Part shown: piece by piece, positions 9,725 through 20,007 of the stretch
Layout: each line of letters begins with the position of its first letter
How positions within the stretch are numbered: position 1 is the first letter of the stretch
Origin: Mucispirillum schaedleri
GTDB taxonomy: Bacteria; Chrysiogenota; Deferribacteres; Deferribacterales; Mucispirillaceae
DNA: 64,000 bases
Assembly (NCBI GenBank): GCA_949287985.1
Contig: CASEIN010000047.1
Location: 1 to 64,000, forward strand
Direction of reading: 5' to 3'
Notes under the pieces: generated by a model
Told to the model about the DNA's origin: nothing
What the model saw: the letters and a program-made list of their open reading frames with translations, nothing else
The model's database searches: none
Position numbers and translations under genes: made by a program

Positions 9725-10921
9725 ATGAGCAGTCAAAGAGAATATGCAATTCATAGAGCGCCTATATTAACTCCTGCTTTTTATGGAGTTTTGGCAGTAG
9801 TGCTTCTTGGTATGGCTATTGTAGCATACAGATACGTTGTAGGTATAGGAGCTGTTTCAAACCTTTCTAATGGTTATCCATGGGGTATATGGCTTTCTTA
9901 TGATGTGGCAACAGGTTCTGCCATTGCCTGCGGTGGTTATGTTTTAGCTGTAACAGTGTATGTAATGAACAATTTTAAATACCATGGCATGGTTCGTTCA
10001 GCAGTGCTTGCTAGTATGTTTGGATACAGCCTTGCAGGTTTATCAGTTATGGTAGATATTGGTAGATACTGGAACTCATACAGCTTTTTTGTTCCTAGCA
10101 GAATGAACCCTAATTCAGCACTTTTTGAAGTTGCTCTTTGTATTATGGCATACTGCGTAGTATTAATATTAGAATATCTTCCTGCTGTATTTGAAAGATT
10201 TGCAGACGAAGATGCAAAAAAATCACCAAAATTAGTTAAATTTGGTAAAACATGGGAAAAACGTTTCTCTAAAGCATTATTTGTAATTGTAGCAATCGGT
10301 GCAACACTTCCTACAATGCACCAGTCTTCACTTGGAACACTTTATGTTCTTATGGGTTATAAATTAGACCCTATGTGGCAGACAGGATTTTTACCATTAC
10401 TGTTTTTAAGTAATGCATTTTTAATGGGTTTTGCAATTACAGCTTTTGAAACAGTGCTTTCTACTAGGCTTTTAAAAAGACCATTTGAAAAAGAGATAGT
10501 TGATTTAGCAAAAGTAATACCATATATCGTGTTCTTCTGGTTAATCGTAAGGTTAATTGCTGTAACATTAAATGGTGGCTGGTCAAATGCATTTGCATTT
10601 ACTGGAAAAGCAATTTGGTTCTGGCTTGAAATCATAATGGTTCTAGTTCCAGCATTAATGGTTATTGCCTGCAAATATGCAAGAAGCGAAAGTGGTATCT
10701 TTTTAATAGGTATGCTTTTATTAATCGGTGGTGGTATGTATAGGATTGGTGTATACAATGTTGGTTTTAACCCTGGTCCTGAATACCATGCATATTTCCC
10801 AAGTTTATTAGAATTTTTAATAACTGTTGGGTTTGTTGCAATTGAAATATTAGGTTATATGGTGCTTGTGAAATTAACTCCAGTTTTACCTAATTTAGAA
10901 AATCATGGGCACAAACATTAA
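9725..10921 (+). CDS. hybB: HybB/NrfD-like integral membrane subunit of the hydrogenase
   Basis: This 398-residue polytopic membrane protein has about ten hydrophobic segments of NrfD/PsrC type. It begins near residue 10 (PAFYGVLAVVLLGMAIVAY) and has early conserved features such as GYPWGIWLSYDVATGSA. In E. coli hydrogenase 2, HybB passes electrons to the menaquinone pool and can couple to proton movement. It starts 3 nt after hybA with GGAGG upstream. There is no cytochrome b subunit, so quinone reduction would depend on this protein. Confidence 0.93.
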   Translation: MSSQREYAIHRAPILTPAFYGVLAVVLLGMAIVAYRYVVGIGAVSNLSNGYPWGIWLSYDVATGSAIACGGYVLAVTVYVMNNFKYHGMVRSAVLASMFGYSLAGLSVMVDIGRYWNSYSFFVPSRMNPNSALFEVALCIMAYCVVLILEYLPAVFERFADEDAKKSPKLVKFGKTWEKRFSKALFVIVAIGATLPTMHQSSLGTLYVLMGYKLDPMWQTGFLPLLFLSNAFLMGFAITAFETVLSTRLLKRPFEKEIVDLAKVIPYIVFFWLIVRLIAVTLNGGWSNAFAFTGKAIWFWLEIIMVLVPALMVIACKYARSESGIFLIGMLLLIGGGMYRIGVYNVGFNPGPEYHAYFPSLLEFLITVGFVAIEILGYMVLVKLTPVLPNLENHGHKH

Positions 10922-10973
10922 TCTACTTATGTAGATAAAAGCATACAAAAAATGCTAAATGGGTATAAACCCA
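10921..10973 (+). other. Three consecutive hairpins between hybB and the large-subunit gene
   Basis: The intercistronic gap contains ATCTAC-TTAT-GTAGAT (10921-10936), GCAT-N7-ATGC (10941-10955) and TGGGT-ATAA-ACCCA (10960-10973). None is followed by a T tract, so they are not terminators. They may mark an mRNA processing or stabilising site. A separate AAGGAG ribosome binding site follows for the next gene. Confidence 0.4.
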
Positions 10974-10997
10974 AAAAATTAGAAAAGGAGAAATTAT

Positions 10998-12704
10998 ATG
11001 CCAGTTAATGGAAATAGAATAACAGTTGACCCTATTACAAGGATAGAAGGACACCTCCGTATAGATGTAGAAGTAGCAGGTGGTAAAGTATCAAACTCTT
11101 GGTCATCAGCTCAGGCTTTTAGAGGAATTGAAACAATAATGAGAGGTAAAGACCCACGCAGTGCATGGGCTATGACACAACGTTTTTGTGGTGTTTGTAC
11201 TACTACTCACGCATTATGTTCTATTAGAACAGTAGAAGATGCATTAGGTGTGGAAGTTCCATTAAATGCACACTTATTAAGAAACTTAGTTTGCACAATG
11301 CAGTGTTTACAAGACTATATAGTGCATTTCTATCATTTAACAGCATTAGACTGGGTTGATATTATTAGTGCAACAAAAGCAGACCCACAAGCTACAGCAA
11401 AAATCGGTGAATCACTTGCTGATTTTTCACCAGTTGGAAAAGCATGGGAAACTAACTCTTTTAATGCAATGAAAAATGCTAAAGAAAGATTAGTATCTTT
11501 TGCATCTACTAAAAATTTAGGTATTTATGGAACAGGTTACTGGGGTCACCCAGCAATGAGATTAAGCTCAGAAGTTAACTTATTAGGCTTTGCTCACTAT
11601 TTAGAAGCATTAGAATACCAAAGAAAAATTGCTGAAGCAGTTGCTATTATTGGTAGTAAAAACCCACATATCCAAAACTTAACAGTTGGTGGTGTATCTA
11701 CTGCAATTAACTTTGACAGTATGGCAGCACTTAATATGGAAAGAATTCAATGGATTAAAAAACTTCTTGGTGAAGTTGCAGCATTTGTAAGGGGTGCATA
11801 TATTCCTGATGTTATTGCAATAGGTAGTGCGTATAAAGAATATTTTAATTTAGGTAAATGTTCTGAAAACTACATTGCAGTTCCAGAAGTTCCAATGAAT
11901 TCAGAATTAACAAAATTTGGTTTAAAAGGTGGCGTTATTAACGGCACTAAATTTAGAGAAATCAAAACTTGGAAAGATGCATTTTTAAGAGATGGTATTA
12001 CAGAAAATACTACACACTCTTGGTATAAAAACTCTACAGATACACTTCACCCATATGATGGTGACCAAGTTCCATCATACACAGACTGGGACGAAAATGG
12101 TAAATACTCTTGGGCAAAAGCACCAAGGTTTGAAAACCAGGTTACACAAACTGGTCCTATAGCACAAGTATTAGCTGGTTACTATGGTGGCGACCCTGTT
12201 GTGAAAAAATATGTTGATTTTGTTGCTGCTAAAGCAGGTATCCAATTAAGTCAATTAAACTCAATTATGGGTAGAAATGCTGCAAGAGCAATAAGAGCAT
12301 TATTAATGGTTGATCATGCAGAAATATGCCTTGAAACATTACTTGATAACTGCAAAACAGACCAAAAATATGTAAACTACTTAAAAGAAGTTCCACAAGG
12401 TGAGTTCCAAGGTGCTGGTTTTAACGAAGCACCACGTGGTATGCTTTCTCACTGGGTAAAAATTAAAAATGGTGTAATAGAAAACTACAGTGCAGTAGTT
12501 CCATCTACTTGGACAGCAGGTCCAAGAGACGACCAAGGCAGACAAGGACCTTATGAAGAATCATTAATGAATCTTCCTGTGGCAAAAATGGAAGAACCAC
12601 TTGAAATTATTCGTTCTATCCACTCTTTTGACCCATGTATTGCTTGTGCCGTTCACACTGTTGACCCAGAAGGTAAAGAAGGCATTAACGTTCGTATCAG
12701 ATAG
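10998..12704 (+). CDS. hybC: NiFe hydrogenase large (catalytic) subunit
   Basis: This subunit holds the Ni-Fe(CN)2CO active site that oxidises H2. The N-terminal signature DPITRIEGHLRIDVEV is present. The L1 metal motif RFCGVCTTTH is at about residues 62-71 and the L5 motif DPCIACAVH at about 545-553. A 15-residue tail follows the final histidine and would be removed by a HybD/HycI-type endopeptidase after nickel insertion. The 568-residue length is normal. The genes for that protease and for HypA-F are not in this window and must lie elsewhere. The gene is fourth in the operon and has a strong terminator downstream. Confidence 0.96.
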   Translation: MPVNGNRITVDPITRIEGHLRIDVEVAGGKVSNSWSSAQAFRGIETIMRGKDPRSAWAMTQRFCGVCTTTHALCSIRTVEDALGVEVPLNAHLLRNLVCTMQCLQDYIVHFYHLTALDWVDIISATKADPQATAKIGESLADFSPVGKAWETNSFNAMKNAKERLVSFASTKNLGIYGTGYWGHPAMRLSSEVNLLGFAHYLEALEYQRKIAEAVAIIGSKNPHIQNLTVGGVSTAINFDSMAALNMERIQWIKKLLGEVAAFVRGAYIPDVIAIGSAYKEYFNLGKCSENYIAVPEVPMNSELTKFGLKGGVINGTKFREIKTWKDAFLRDGITENTTHSWYKNSTDTLHPYDGDQVPSYTDWDENGKYSWAKAPRFENQVTQTGPIAQVLAGYYGGDPVVKKYVDFVAAKAGIQLSQLNSIMGRNAARAIRALLMVDHAEICLETLLDNCKTDQKYVNYLKEVPQGEFQGAGFNEAPRGMLSHWVKIKNGVIENYSAVVPSTWTAGPRDDQGRQGPYEESLMNLPVAKMEEPLEIIRSIHSFDPCIACAVHTVDPEGKEGINVRIR

Positions 12705-12728
12705 TAATGAAAAACTGATAGATTATGT

Positions 12729-12760
12729 AAAGGGGAAAGTAAAATTTCCCCTTTATTTTT
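12729..12760 (+). terminator. Rho-independent terminator of the hydrogenase operon
   Basis: Perfect 10-bp stem AAAGGGGAAA (12729-12738) / TTTCCCCTTT (12745-12754), followed by a T-rich run. Confidence 0.92.
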
Positions 12761-12791
12761 TATAAAAATATATTACAAAATGGAGTGAAAT

Positions 12792-13295
12792 ATGAAAAAA
12801 TTATTTGTTACAATGTTTTTATTAATAAGTATATCAATATGTTATGGTCAAGAAGATGCATTTTTTAAAAATTATCCTGCAGAAAATAAATATAATGGAA
12901 AAATAGTGCTGCCAGAAGGTTATAGAAAAGAAGAAGGATTAATATTTAATGATATAAATAAAGCAGTAGAATTAACAATAAATTATAATGGAAAATATGC
13001 AATAGTTAGGAATAGCTGTGGAACAGGCTGTATGTATCTTACATTAGTTGATGTATCAAATGGTAAGGTAGATGAGAATATATTTGCAGATTACAATATA
13101 AATGAAATAACAGCAATGGAAATAAATGGTGAAAGGTATATATCTATTCCTTTAAGCAAAAAAGAAAGTAGGGGTATTATAATGAAATATAAACCAGCAG
13201 ATTCAGCTGATGAAACCTGTTATGAACAAAAATTTATAATAGAAAATAGAAAATTAAAAGCATTAAGTGATATTACATCAGGTGAATGTATATAA
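12792..13295 (+). CDS. Small exported protein of unknown function
   Basis: The protein has 167 residues. The N terminus MKKLFVTMFLLISISICYG followed by QED is a typical Sec signal peptide, possibly with cleavage after YG. The mature part is hydrophilic. It has four cysteines that could form disulfides (SCGTGC around residues 76-81; TCYE and GECI near the end). ATG follows GGAGTGAAAT. No family is recognised. It sits alone between the hydrogenase terminator and convergent typA. Confidence 0.65.
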   Translation: MKKLFVTMFLLISISICYGQEDAFFKNYPAENKYNGKIVLPEGYRKEEGLIFNDINKAVELTINYNGKYAIVRNSCGTGCMYLTLVDVSNGKVDENIFADYNINEITAMEINGERYISIPLSKKESRGIIMKYKPADSADETCYEQKFIIENRKLKALSDITSGECI

Positions 13296-13350
13296 TAAAT
13301 AATATTATATATAAATTAATGCATTAAATAAATGAGCCTGTGAGAGCCTG

Positions 13351-13390
13351 TGAAAAAAATGCTTTAATCTACAAAAGTAAATTAAAGCAT
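13351..13390 (-). terminator. Rho-independent terminator of typA
   Basis: Inverted repeat ATGCTTTAAT (13359-13368) / ATTAAAGCAT (13381-13390). Read on the minus strand, it is followed by seven T residues (complement of 13353-13359). It lies just beyond the typA stop. Confidence 0.85.
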
Positions 13391-13421
13391 CTATATAAAT
13401 AACTAAATATAATAATTTATC

Positions 13422-15278
13422 TTATCCATTAAATTCTTCTTCCATACCTTGAAGCATTTTGCCTCTTAAAGTATGCCTTTCTTGAGCAGAAAGGATAGTT
13501 TTTCTTATACGTATAGATTGTGGTGTTACTTCCACCATTTCATCATCTGTAATAAAATGAATAGCTTTTTCTAATGTCATAGGAAGAATAGGGCGTAAAG
13601 TTAATGCATCATCTTTACCTGAAGCTCTCATATTTGTAAGTTTTTTCTCTTTACAAGGGTTTACATTTAAATCGTTATCCTTATTATATTCCCCTATAAC
13701 CATACCTTCATAAACTGGATCACCTGGCACTACAAAAAGCTGACCACGCGGCTCTAAATGAAATAAACCATAGCCAACAGCAACACCAGCTCTATCTGAT
13801 ACTAAAGAGCCAGTATGACGAACAGGAAATTCTCCCCTGTATTCTTCATAGCCTGCAAAAAGAGTATTCATAATACCTGTTCCCTTTGTATCTGTTAAAA
13901 AGTCATCTCTATAACCAATTAAGCCACGAGAAGGAACAGAAAATTCGGCACGGCATCTGCCAGTTCCTTTATTTACAAGGTTAGTCATTCTACCTTTTCT
14001 AATAGATAATTTTTCTGTAATAACACCTAAAAACTGTTCTTCACAGTCTATATAAACATTCTCAATAGGTTCATAGCGAACACCATCTTTTTTCTTAAAA
14101 ATAACTTGAGGTCTGCCAACATTTAATTCAAAACCTTCTCTTCGCATTTCTTCAATTAAAATAGCAAGCTGTAATTCACCCCTGCCTTTAACTATAAAAC
14201 TATCTTTTTCTTCAGCATCTTCAACTTTAATAGATACATTTCTTAAAACTTCTTTAGCAAGCCTTTCTTTAATTTTAGCAGCCTGAACGATTTTACCTTC
14301 TTTACCAGCTAAAGGCGATTTATTAATAGTAAATTTCATAGCAACGGTAGGTTCATCAACTGATATTCTAGGAAGTGGCTCAGTATTATCCTTTGCACAT
14401 ATTGTATCCCCAATAGTAACTTCAGGCATACCAGCAACAACTAAAATATCCCCCGGTTGTGGAGAAGGATTATCAACTAATTCCATACCAGAATATGACT
14501 GTATTTTTGAAACTTTAGCAGGTTTTGATTCACCTTTATCATTAAAATAAATAAGCCCTTCATTGATTTTTGTAATATTACTTCTGATTTTACCAATAGC
14601 AAGCCTGCCAAGATAATCAGAATAGCCTAAATCTGATACAAGCATTTTGAATGATGATTCTTCATCATAGCTAGGTGCAGGTATTTCTTTTAAAATCATA
14701 TCAAAAAGTGGTTTTAAATCTTTCCCTTTTTCTTCTAATGTAAGAGAAGCTATTCCGTCTCTGCCGACAGCATAAAGAATTGGAAAATCAAGCTGGTCTT
14801 CAGTAGCATCTAAATCAATAAATAAATCTAATACTTCATCAATAACTTCATGAGGACGAGCATCTTTCCTGTCTATTTTATTAATGCAAACAATAACTCT
14901 TAAACCTTTTTCTAAAGCTTTTTTAAGAACAAAACGAGTTTGTGGAAGTGGACCTTCAGAAGCATCAACAAGTAAAATAGCACCATCTACCATAGATAAT
15001 GCCCGTTCAACTTCACCACCAAAATCAGCGTGTCCTGGAGTATCTAGAATATTGATTTTAGTGCCATTCCAATTAACAGAGCAGTTTTTTGCTGTAATTG
15101 TAATACCACGTTCTCTTTCAATATCCATACTATCCATTGCTCTTTCTTCTGCAACCTGGTTTTCCCTGTATACACCACTTTGCTTAAACATAGCATCAAC
15201 AAGTGTAGTTTTACCATGGTCAACATGGGCAATGATAGCAATATTTCTTAAAGCTTCGTTACTAGATAAATTTTTCAT
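13422..15278 (-). CDS. typA: Ribosome-associated translational GTPase TypA/BipA
   Basis: This elongation-factor-like GTPase acts in ribosome assembly and in stress or low-temperature growth. The 618-residue length is typical. The G1 motif AHVDHGKTT is at about residues 17-25; the RGITI switch, DTPGHADF (G3) and NKIDR (G4) follow. The C-terminal half carries the EF-G-like domains III/V and the BipA-specific end (SRGLIGYRDDFLTDTKGTGIMN). It is leftward and monocistronic, between its terminator and an AT-rich promoter region. Confidence 0.97.
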   Translation of the reverse strand: MKNLSSNEALRNIAIIAHVDHGKTTLVDAMFKQSGVYRENQVAEERAMDSMDIERERGITITAKNCSVNWNGTKINILDTPGHADFGGEVERALSMVDGAILLVDASEGPLPQTRFVLKKALEKGLRVIVCINKIDRKDARPHEVIDEVLDLFIDLDATEDQLDFPILYAVGRDGIASLTLEEKGKDLKPLFDMILKEIPAPSYDEESSFKMLVSDLGYSDYLGRLAIGKIRSNITKINEGLIYFNDKGESKPAKVSKIQSYSGMELVDNPSPQPGDILVVAGMPEVTIGDTICAKDNTEPLPRISVDEPTVAMKFTINKSPLAGKEGKIVQAAKIKERLAKEVLRNVSIKVEDAEEKDSFIVKGRGELQLAILIEEMRREGFELNVGRPQVIFKKKDGVRYEPIENVYIDCEEQFLGVITEKLSIRKGRMTNLVNKGTGRCRAEFSVPSRGLIGYRDDFLTDTKGTGIMNTLFAGYEEYRGEFPVRHTGSLVSDRAGVAVGYGLFHLEPRGQLFVVPGDPVYEGMVIGEYNKDNDLNVNPCKEKKLTNMRASGKDDALTLRPILPMTLEKAIHFITDDEMVEVTPQSIRIRKTILSAQERHTLRGKMLQGMEEEFNG

Positions 15279-15379
15279 AAGCCCTCAAATAAAGTTAATA
15301 GTGAATTACTTTTTTGCCTTTTTTTTATAAATTAGTCAAGTAAATTTTTAAAAATTAGGATAAATATAATTAAAAAGAA

Positions 15380-15411
15380 TAAAAAAAGAAAGGGGCAAAA
15401 TAAATGCCCCA
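15380..15411 (-). terminator. Rho-independent terminator of sodC
   Basis: Stem GGGGCA (15392-15397) / TGCCCC (15405-15410). On the minus strand it leads into a T-rich run (complement of 15381-15391). It lies directly downstream of the sodC stop. Confidence 0.8.
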
Positions 15412-15423
15412 TTGAAAAAGATA

Positions 15424-15987
15424 TTATTTTATAACGCCACAAGCTACTCTTGCACCGCCGCCACCTAAAGCTGCAGGGTGGTCATGGTGATTATCCCCAC
15501 CAATATGCACCATTAAAGACCTGTTTTTAATTTCACTTAATTTTTTAAGTTTAGGTGCAAGCACAGGGTTTGGTGTATCGCCTTTAGATGAAACATAAAG
15601 TGCAGGCAAGTCGCCTTTATGGCCTTTATTATCCCATGGGAAAGAGTGTTTGCCAGTTTTTGCAGGGTCCCAGTGGCCACCAGCTTTCATACCTAAGCCG
15701 CCTTTTTCATCAGGACCACAGTCTGGGTTTACATGTATATGAAAACCATGTAACCCTTCGCTGATTTTACCTTTTAAAAATGGAGTAAAAACTAATCCAT
15801 ATGGTGATTCTGTAATAACTATATCACCAATATAAGTGTTTTTCTTTTTGTCAAGAAGCTCCATTTTTACAATAATTTTGTTACTTTCTTTTCTAGGATC
15901 GTAAAGACTTTGAGCATTTACTGAAAAAGAAAGGAAAGAAAAAGCACATATAAGTGCAAATACAGTAATAAAATTAGATTTTTTCAT
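15424..15987 (-). CDS. sodC: Periplasmic Cu/Zn superoxide dismutase
   Basis: SodC converts superoxide to O2 and H2O2 in the periplasm. A signal peptide (about residues 1-25, ending VNA-QS) is followed by a complete Cu/Zn SOD domain. [10 protein letters not shown] carries copper-ligand histidines. [16 protein letters not shown], followed by HKGDLPAL, carries the bridging and zinc ligands. [11 protein letters not shown] lies in the later active-site region, and ARVACGVI is the C-terminal disulfide region. A GGAGG ribosome site precedes ATG. A superoxide-detoxifying enzyme fits an organism exposed to limited oxygen or host oxidative burst. Confidence 0.95.
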   Translation of the reverse strand: MKKSNFITVFALICAFSFLSFSVNAQSLYDPRKESNKIIVKMELLDKKKNTYIGDIVITESPYGLVFTPFLKGKISEGLHGFHIHVNPDCGPDEKGGLGMKAGGHWDPAKTGKHSFPWDNKGHKGDLPALYVSSKGDTPNPVLAPKLKKLSEIKNRSLMVHIGGDNHHDHPAALGGGGARVACGVIK

Positions 15988-16006
15988 ATTGCCTCCTATT
16001 TTAGCT

Positions 16007-16036
16007 ATAATATTAATACTTAATAATAGTTGTCAA
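16007..16036 (-). promoter_or_regulatory. Candidate sodC promoter
   Basis: On the minus strand TTGACA (16036-16031) is separated by 18 nt from TATTAT (16012-16007), about 20 nt before the sodC start. GCCTCCT at 15991-15997 on the plus strand is the complement of the ribosome binding site. Confidence 0.6.
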
Positions 16037-16135
16037 TACTAAAAAAATAAAAAGACAAAAATAATACAAAAATAGTATAAAATAATTTAAGTATAGCTAA
16101 AATAAGAGATAAAAAATATAGATATAAGAATATAA

Positions 16136-16160
16136 TACCCCACATTATGTATGTGGGGTA
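16136..16160 (-). terminator. Terminator-like palindrome downstream of the second chemoreceptor gene
   Basis: Perfect 10-bp stem TACCCCACAT (16136-16145) / ATGTGGGGTA (16151-16160) with a 5-nt loop, placed just beyond the stop codon. The T tract on the minus strand is poor, so termination efficiency is uncertain. Confidence 0.6.
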
Positions 16161-16182
16161 TAAATATTAAATAAAATTAAGA

Positions 16183-18177
16183 TTAATCAACTTTAAATCT
16201 ATTGATAGTATCTTTTAATTGAATTGCACGAGCTTGTAAGTGTTCTACTGTATTTGCTATTTCATTAACTGCAGATGAACTTTCTTCAACCCCTGCAACA
16301 ATAGTCTGAGTATTATCATTAGTGCTTACAATTGTATTATACTGGTTTGAAACTTGAGTAGCAACAGACTGCATATCTCTATTAAGTTCCTGTATACCAT
16401 CAACAACAGATACGAAGCCACTATTTGTTTCGCCTATATTATCAACCCCTAACTGAACACTGTCAACTGAACGCTGCATTTCGTAAGATACTGATTCAGT
16501 TTCTTTTTGCAGAGTGCCAATAATATTTTCAATTTCACTTGTAGCATGTTGAGTTCTTTCTGCAAGTTTTCTAACCTCATCTGCAACAACAGCAAAACCA
16601 CGTCCAGCCTCTCCAGCACGTGCTGCTTCAATTGCTGCATTTAATGCAAGTAAGTTTGTTTGGTTTGCAATATCATTAATAACACTTAAGATTTCACCGA
16701 TTTGAGATGAGCTTGTTGCAAGTCTGTCAATAGCATCAGCTAATGATACAGTTTCATCTTTAATATTTATCATATTATTTTGAACGCCATTTAGTGATTG
16801 AGCACCTTGTTGTGTTTTTATAGCAGTAGATTCTAAAATATTCATATTATTATTCAAAGAAGTAGAAGTATCTTGAGATATTTGCTTAATAGTATCCATG
16901 CTAATAGCCATATCAGAAAGCTGCCTTGCCTGAGAAGCAAATGTAGTAGATAACTGCTCCATTGTAGCTGATAATTGATCAGCTCCACTTGCAACTTCAT
17001 CAGTAGATTCTTTTACTTCCCTAATAATATCTTGAACATTAGATATAAAAGTATTTATATAGCCTGCTAATTCCCCTAATTCATCATGTGATTTAATATT
17101 AAGCCTTTTAGTTAAATCACCATCGCCATGTGTTAAGCTGCTAATGATTTTTGTAGTAGTTTTTATAGGGATTACAACACTTTTATTCAGAACAAGTATA
17201 TTGATAATAGCAAAAGTAAAAGATAAAATCACAAATACAATAGAAATAATAAAGGCAACATTTTGTTCTATAATAGTTTTTTTAGTTTCACTACGCATAA
17301 TATCACTTAATAATGAAGTCATAGTGACAATATCATTAATAATAATCTTGTTTGAATTATCCATATTTGTGTAATGGTTAACATATGTTTGGAAAACAGG
17401 ACCTGCTTCCGTTGCAATTTTCTGCATTTGAGTAATATAGCCAAGTATTTCACCCATTAATTTCTTGTTAGATTCAACACGTGATGCACGCTGGATATAT
17501 TCTGCTTCTTTTTTTAACTGGGCTAGGTTATCAGAAATTAAGTTAAATAGCTGTCCGTTTGTAGATGTTCCTGATAAAATTTCATTTGTATAAATTTGAA
17601 TAGTCTTAATAAATTCTTTCATACGAGAAAGCCTGTTAAGAAAGTCTGCATAAAAAAGCCTTGCATCCATTTCTTGTTCTAAAAAGAAATTTGCATTACG
17701 GTTAGCTGTGTTATGAACTTGCTCAACAGTTTTCCTACTAGTTTCTAATATTTTAAGAAAGTTATGACCATTATCAACAAAACCAAGAAATATTTCGCTG
17801 GCACTAGATGCATCTTGATAATAGGATTTGTATGATTCTTGAGATTCTGTATAGACATCAACAAGTGGTTTTAAATCTTTTTGATGAGTCGTTATAAAAT
17901 CAGTATAAATAGTGATAGAATCAGTAGCAAGTGTAGTTTTAAGGCTTTCAAAACTTTCATTAGTTTTATGAGTAACAAAATTTAGAAACTCATTTTTAAT
18001 AGCGCTTACACTTACATTCATATCTGAAAGAAGAGTATTAGCAGTAATATATTCAGCATCTAAAGCTTCAGCAGAACCACTGGCTGAAAAACTCGAATAT
18101 ACTGCATATATATTACTTATAATACATAAAAAAGCAATGGAAAGTATAAAAATATTAATTTTTTTTCCAATAGACAT
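16183..18177 (-). CDS. Methyl-accepting chemotaxis protein with long helical sensor domain
   Basis: This is a second chemoreceptor. Start ATG 18177 is chosen because GGGGGT lies at the right distance; an upstream in-frame ATG (18216) has no ribosome site and would add [12 protein letters not shown]. From the chosen start there is TM1 at about residues 9-31. A mainly helical periplasmic domain of about 280 residues follows, of helical-bundle (4HB/HBM) rather than Cache type. TM2 is at about 312-338, then HAMP, then a signalling domain with the conserved hairpin tip. The tip is nearly identical to that of the receptor at the window start. It ends in [10 protein letters not shown] without a CheR pentapeptide. 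The ligand is unknown. Confidence 0.92.
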   Translation of the reverse strand: MSIGKKINIFILSIAFLCIISNIYAVYSSFSASGSAEALDAEYITANTLLSDMNVSVSAIKNEFLNFVTHKTNESFESLKTTLATDSITIYTDFITTHQKDLKPLVDVYTESQESYKSYYQDASSASEIFLGFVDNGHNFLKILETSRKTVEQVHNTANRNANFFLEQEMDARLFYADFLNRLSRMKEFIKTIQIYTNEILSGTSTNGQLFNLISDNLAQLKKEAEYIQRASRVESNKKLMGEILGYITQMQKIATEAGPVFQTYVNHYTNMDNSNKIIINDIVTMTSLLSDIMRSETKKTIIEQNVAFIISIVFVILSFTFAIINILVLNKSVVIPIKTTTKIISSLTHGDGDLTKRLNIKSHDELGELAGYINTFISNVQDIIREVKESTDEVASGADQLSATMEQLSTTFASQARQLSDMAISMDTIKQISQDTSTSLNNNMNILESTAIKTQQGAQSLNGVQNNMINIKDETVSLADAIDRLATSSSQIGEILSVINDIANQTNLLALNAAIEAARAGEAGRGFAVVADEVRKLAERTQHATSEIENIIGTLQKETESVSYEMQRSVDSVQLGVDNIGETNSGFVSVVDGIQELNRDMQSVATQVSNQYNTIVSTNDNTQTIVAGVEESSSAVNEIANTVEHLQARAIQLKDTINRFKVD

Positions 18178-18591
18178 AAAAACCCCCAAAAAAAGAGAAA
18201 AAAAATAAAGTAACATTTATGAAATATAATTGAATAAAAAAAGGAATAGAAAACATAAAAAATTACATAATATATACACAATTAAAAAATAGTAAAAAAT
18301 ATAAAAAAATAGGAAAAATATAAAATAAATAAAATTAAATGAAAATATCATAAAAAGTGAGTAATAAGTATGGTAAAAAAACATATTTTAAGGTAAATTC
18401 AAATAAAATAAATTCATATAAGAAAAGTATGAAAAAAATAGAAAAAATATTATTATTTTTTTAAAAAAATAATAAAATATAGAAAATTATTATAAATACT
18501 TAATATATGTCTATAAATAGTAAATAGTAATATTGACATATAGATATATTCATATTAAAATATGAAGCAAGTTTAAAAATGGAGCATATAA
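18178..18591. promoter_or_regulatory. AT-rich divergent intergenic region with a promoter for the rightward operon
   Basis: About 410 bp without a gene between the divergent chemoreceptor and trkA-like genes, mostly A/T runs. A good rightward promoter is present: TTGACA (18533-18538), 17 nt, TAAAAT (18556-18561). GGAG (18581-18584) precedes the GTG start at 18592. No clear leftward promoter or other element was recognised. Confidence 0.6.
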
Positions 18592-20007
18592 GTGTCTACA
18601 AAGAAAGTTTTACTTTTTGGTCTTGGATTTTTTCAACGCAGGCTTTTAAAAATGGTGGCAGAAGAACGCCCATGTGTTGTTGTAGATATCGATAGTGGCC
18701 TTGTAGAGCGTGTTGTACAGGAATACAATAATGTAGAGGGTATAGAAGGGGAAGCCTCCAGCATTGTTACATGGAAAAAGATAAATTTTGAAGATATATC
18801 TCACATTGTTTCATCATTACAGGATTATGATGTTGTCCTTGAAATATGCAGAATAGCAAGAAATGTATATAATTTACAAATACCTATTATTTTAATGCTT
18901 TATAAAAATGACAGGCGTGAAGAATTAGAGCAGTATGATGTAAAAATAATTAATCCTATTTTAATAGCATCAGAATCAGTTTTAAATATTATACAAAAAA
19001 ATTATGCACGTCCTAATAATATTGGTCTTGGTAATGGGGAGATAGTAGAAGTAATTATTCGCAGGCGTTCCCATATAGTAGACAGGAAAATGCGTTTTTT
19101 AGCACCAAGCAGGTGGAAAGTAGCTGCAGTTTACAGAAATGGTGTTTTTATGGTGCCAGATGGTGATTTTAAAATGCAGATAGGGGATAGGGTTGTGCTT
19201 GTTGGCGAACCAAAAGTTGTTGAAAATATAGTAAATATTTTAATGATAGGTAAGCCTGAGTTTCCATTACAGTATGGGCAAAGTGTTGCTGTAATAGCAA
19301 GTAATATGGTAGATAAAGATGCTACTGAAATAAATTATTTCTTTTTACATACAACAGCAAAAAAATATTTATGGTATGATACAGAACGTAAGAAAATCAC
19401 AAATAAAGAAGATGTAAAAATATTAGAAAGCAGCGGCTGTGAATTTGGTGGCACCTTGCAAAATTTCCGTAGTGCTGCATATTTGCATGATGTGGGAACT
19501 TTAGCCATATCAGGCAGTTCAGGGTTTGGTCTATTTAATGGCAGGCTTAAGTATTATTTTAAGAAAACACGCCACCCATTTTTTATAAGCAGAGGGCAGA
19601 TTCCGTATAAGGAAGTAATAGTATCATTAAATGGATATATTCCTGAAAGGCTAATAGAAACAGGTGCTGAAGTTGCTGCCCATTTTGGTATTACATGTAG
19701 ATGTGTTTATGTAATCCCACCGGGTGCATTAAAAACACAGGCTGATAGTCAGGAATTAGAAAATAGAAAGAAATTTGTCCGCGATTATGAAAATTTAACA
19801 CGAACAAAAATACCATTGGTTGTATTAGAGGGCAACCCTGTCCATAAGATTTTATCAGAAATAGATGACAGCCCAAACAGTTTATTAATTTTAGCTGCAA
19901 ATTCAAAAGACAGAATATCATTTCTTAATCCACATACATCATTTTTAGTTGCAGTTAGAACAAGCAACAGTGTATTAGTTTTACCTGATGAGGATATAAA
20001 TGAGTGA
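18592..20007 (+). CDS. TrkA-like regulatory protein: RCK_N, RCK_C and C-terminal Usp-like domain
   Basis: The 471-residue soluble protein begins with GTG 18592, preceded by GGAG. Residues about 5-125 form a Rossmann RCK_N/TrkA-N domain, but its loop reads GLGFFQ instead of GxGxxG, so nucleotide binding may be altered. Residues about 145-220 form an RCK_C domain (GEIVEVIIRRRSHIVDRKM, then GDRVVLVG). The last part (EVIVSLNGYIPERLIETGAEVAAHF...SLLILAANSK) resembles a universal-stress domain. It overlaps the antiporter gene by 8 nt, so it probably gates that antiporter. Exact ligand unknown. Confidence 0.75.
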   Translation: MSTKKVLLFGLGFFQRRLLKMVAEERPCVVVDIDSGLVERVVQEYNNVEGIEGEASSIVTWKKINFEDISHIVSSLQDYDVVLEICRIARNVYNLQIPIILMLYKNDRREELEQYDVKIINPILIASESVLNIIQKNYARPNNIGLGNGEIVEVIIRRRSHIVDRKMRFLAPSRWKVAAVYRNGVFMVPDGDFKMQIGDRVVLVGEPKVVENIVNILMIGKPEFPLQYGQSVAVIASNMVDKDATEINYFFLHTTAKKYLWYDTERKKITNKEDVKILESSGCEFGGTLQNFRSAAYLHDVGTLAISGSSGFGLFNGRLKYYFKKTRHPFFISRGQIPYKEVIVSLNGYIPERLIETGAEVAAHFGITCRCVYVIPPGALKTQADSQELENRKKFVRDYENLTRTKIPLVVLEGNPVHKILSEIDDSPNSLLILAANSKDRISFLNPHTSFLVAVRTSNSVLVLPDEDINE

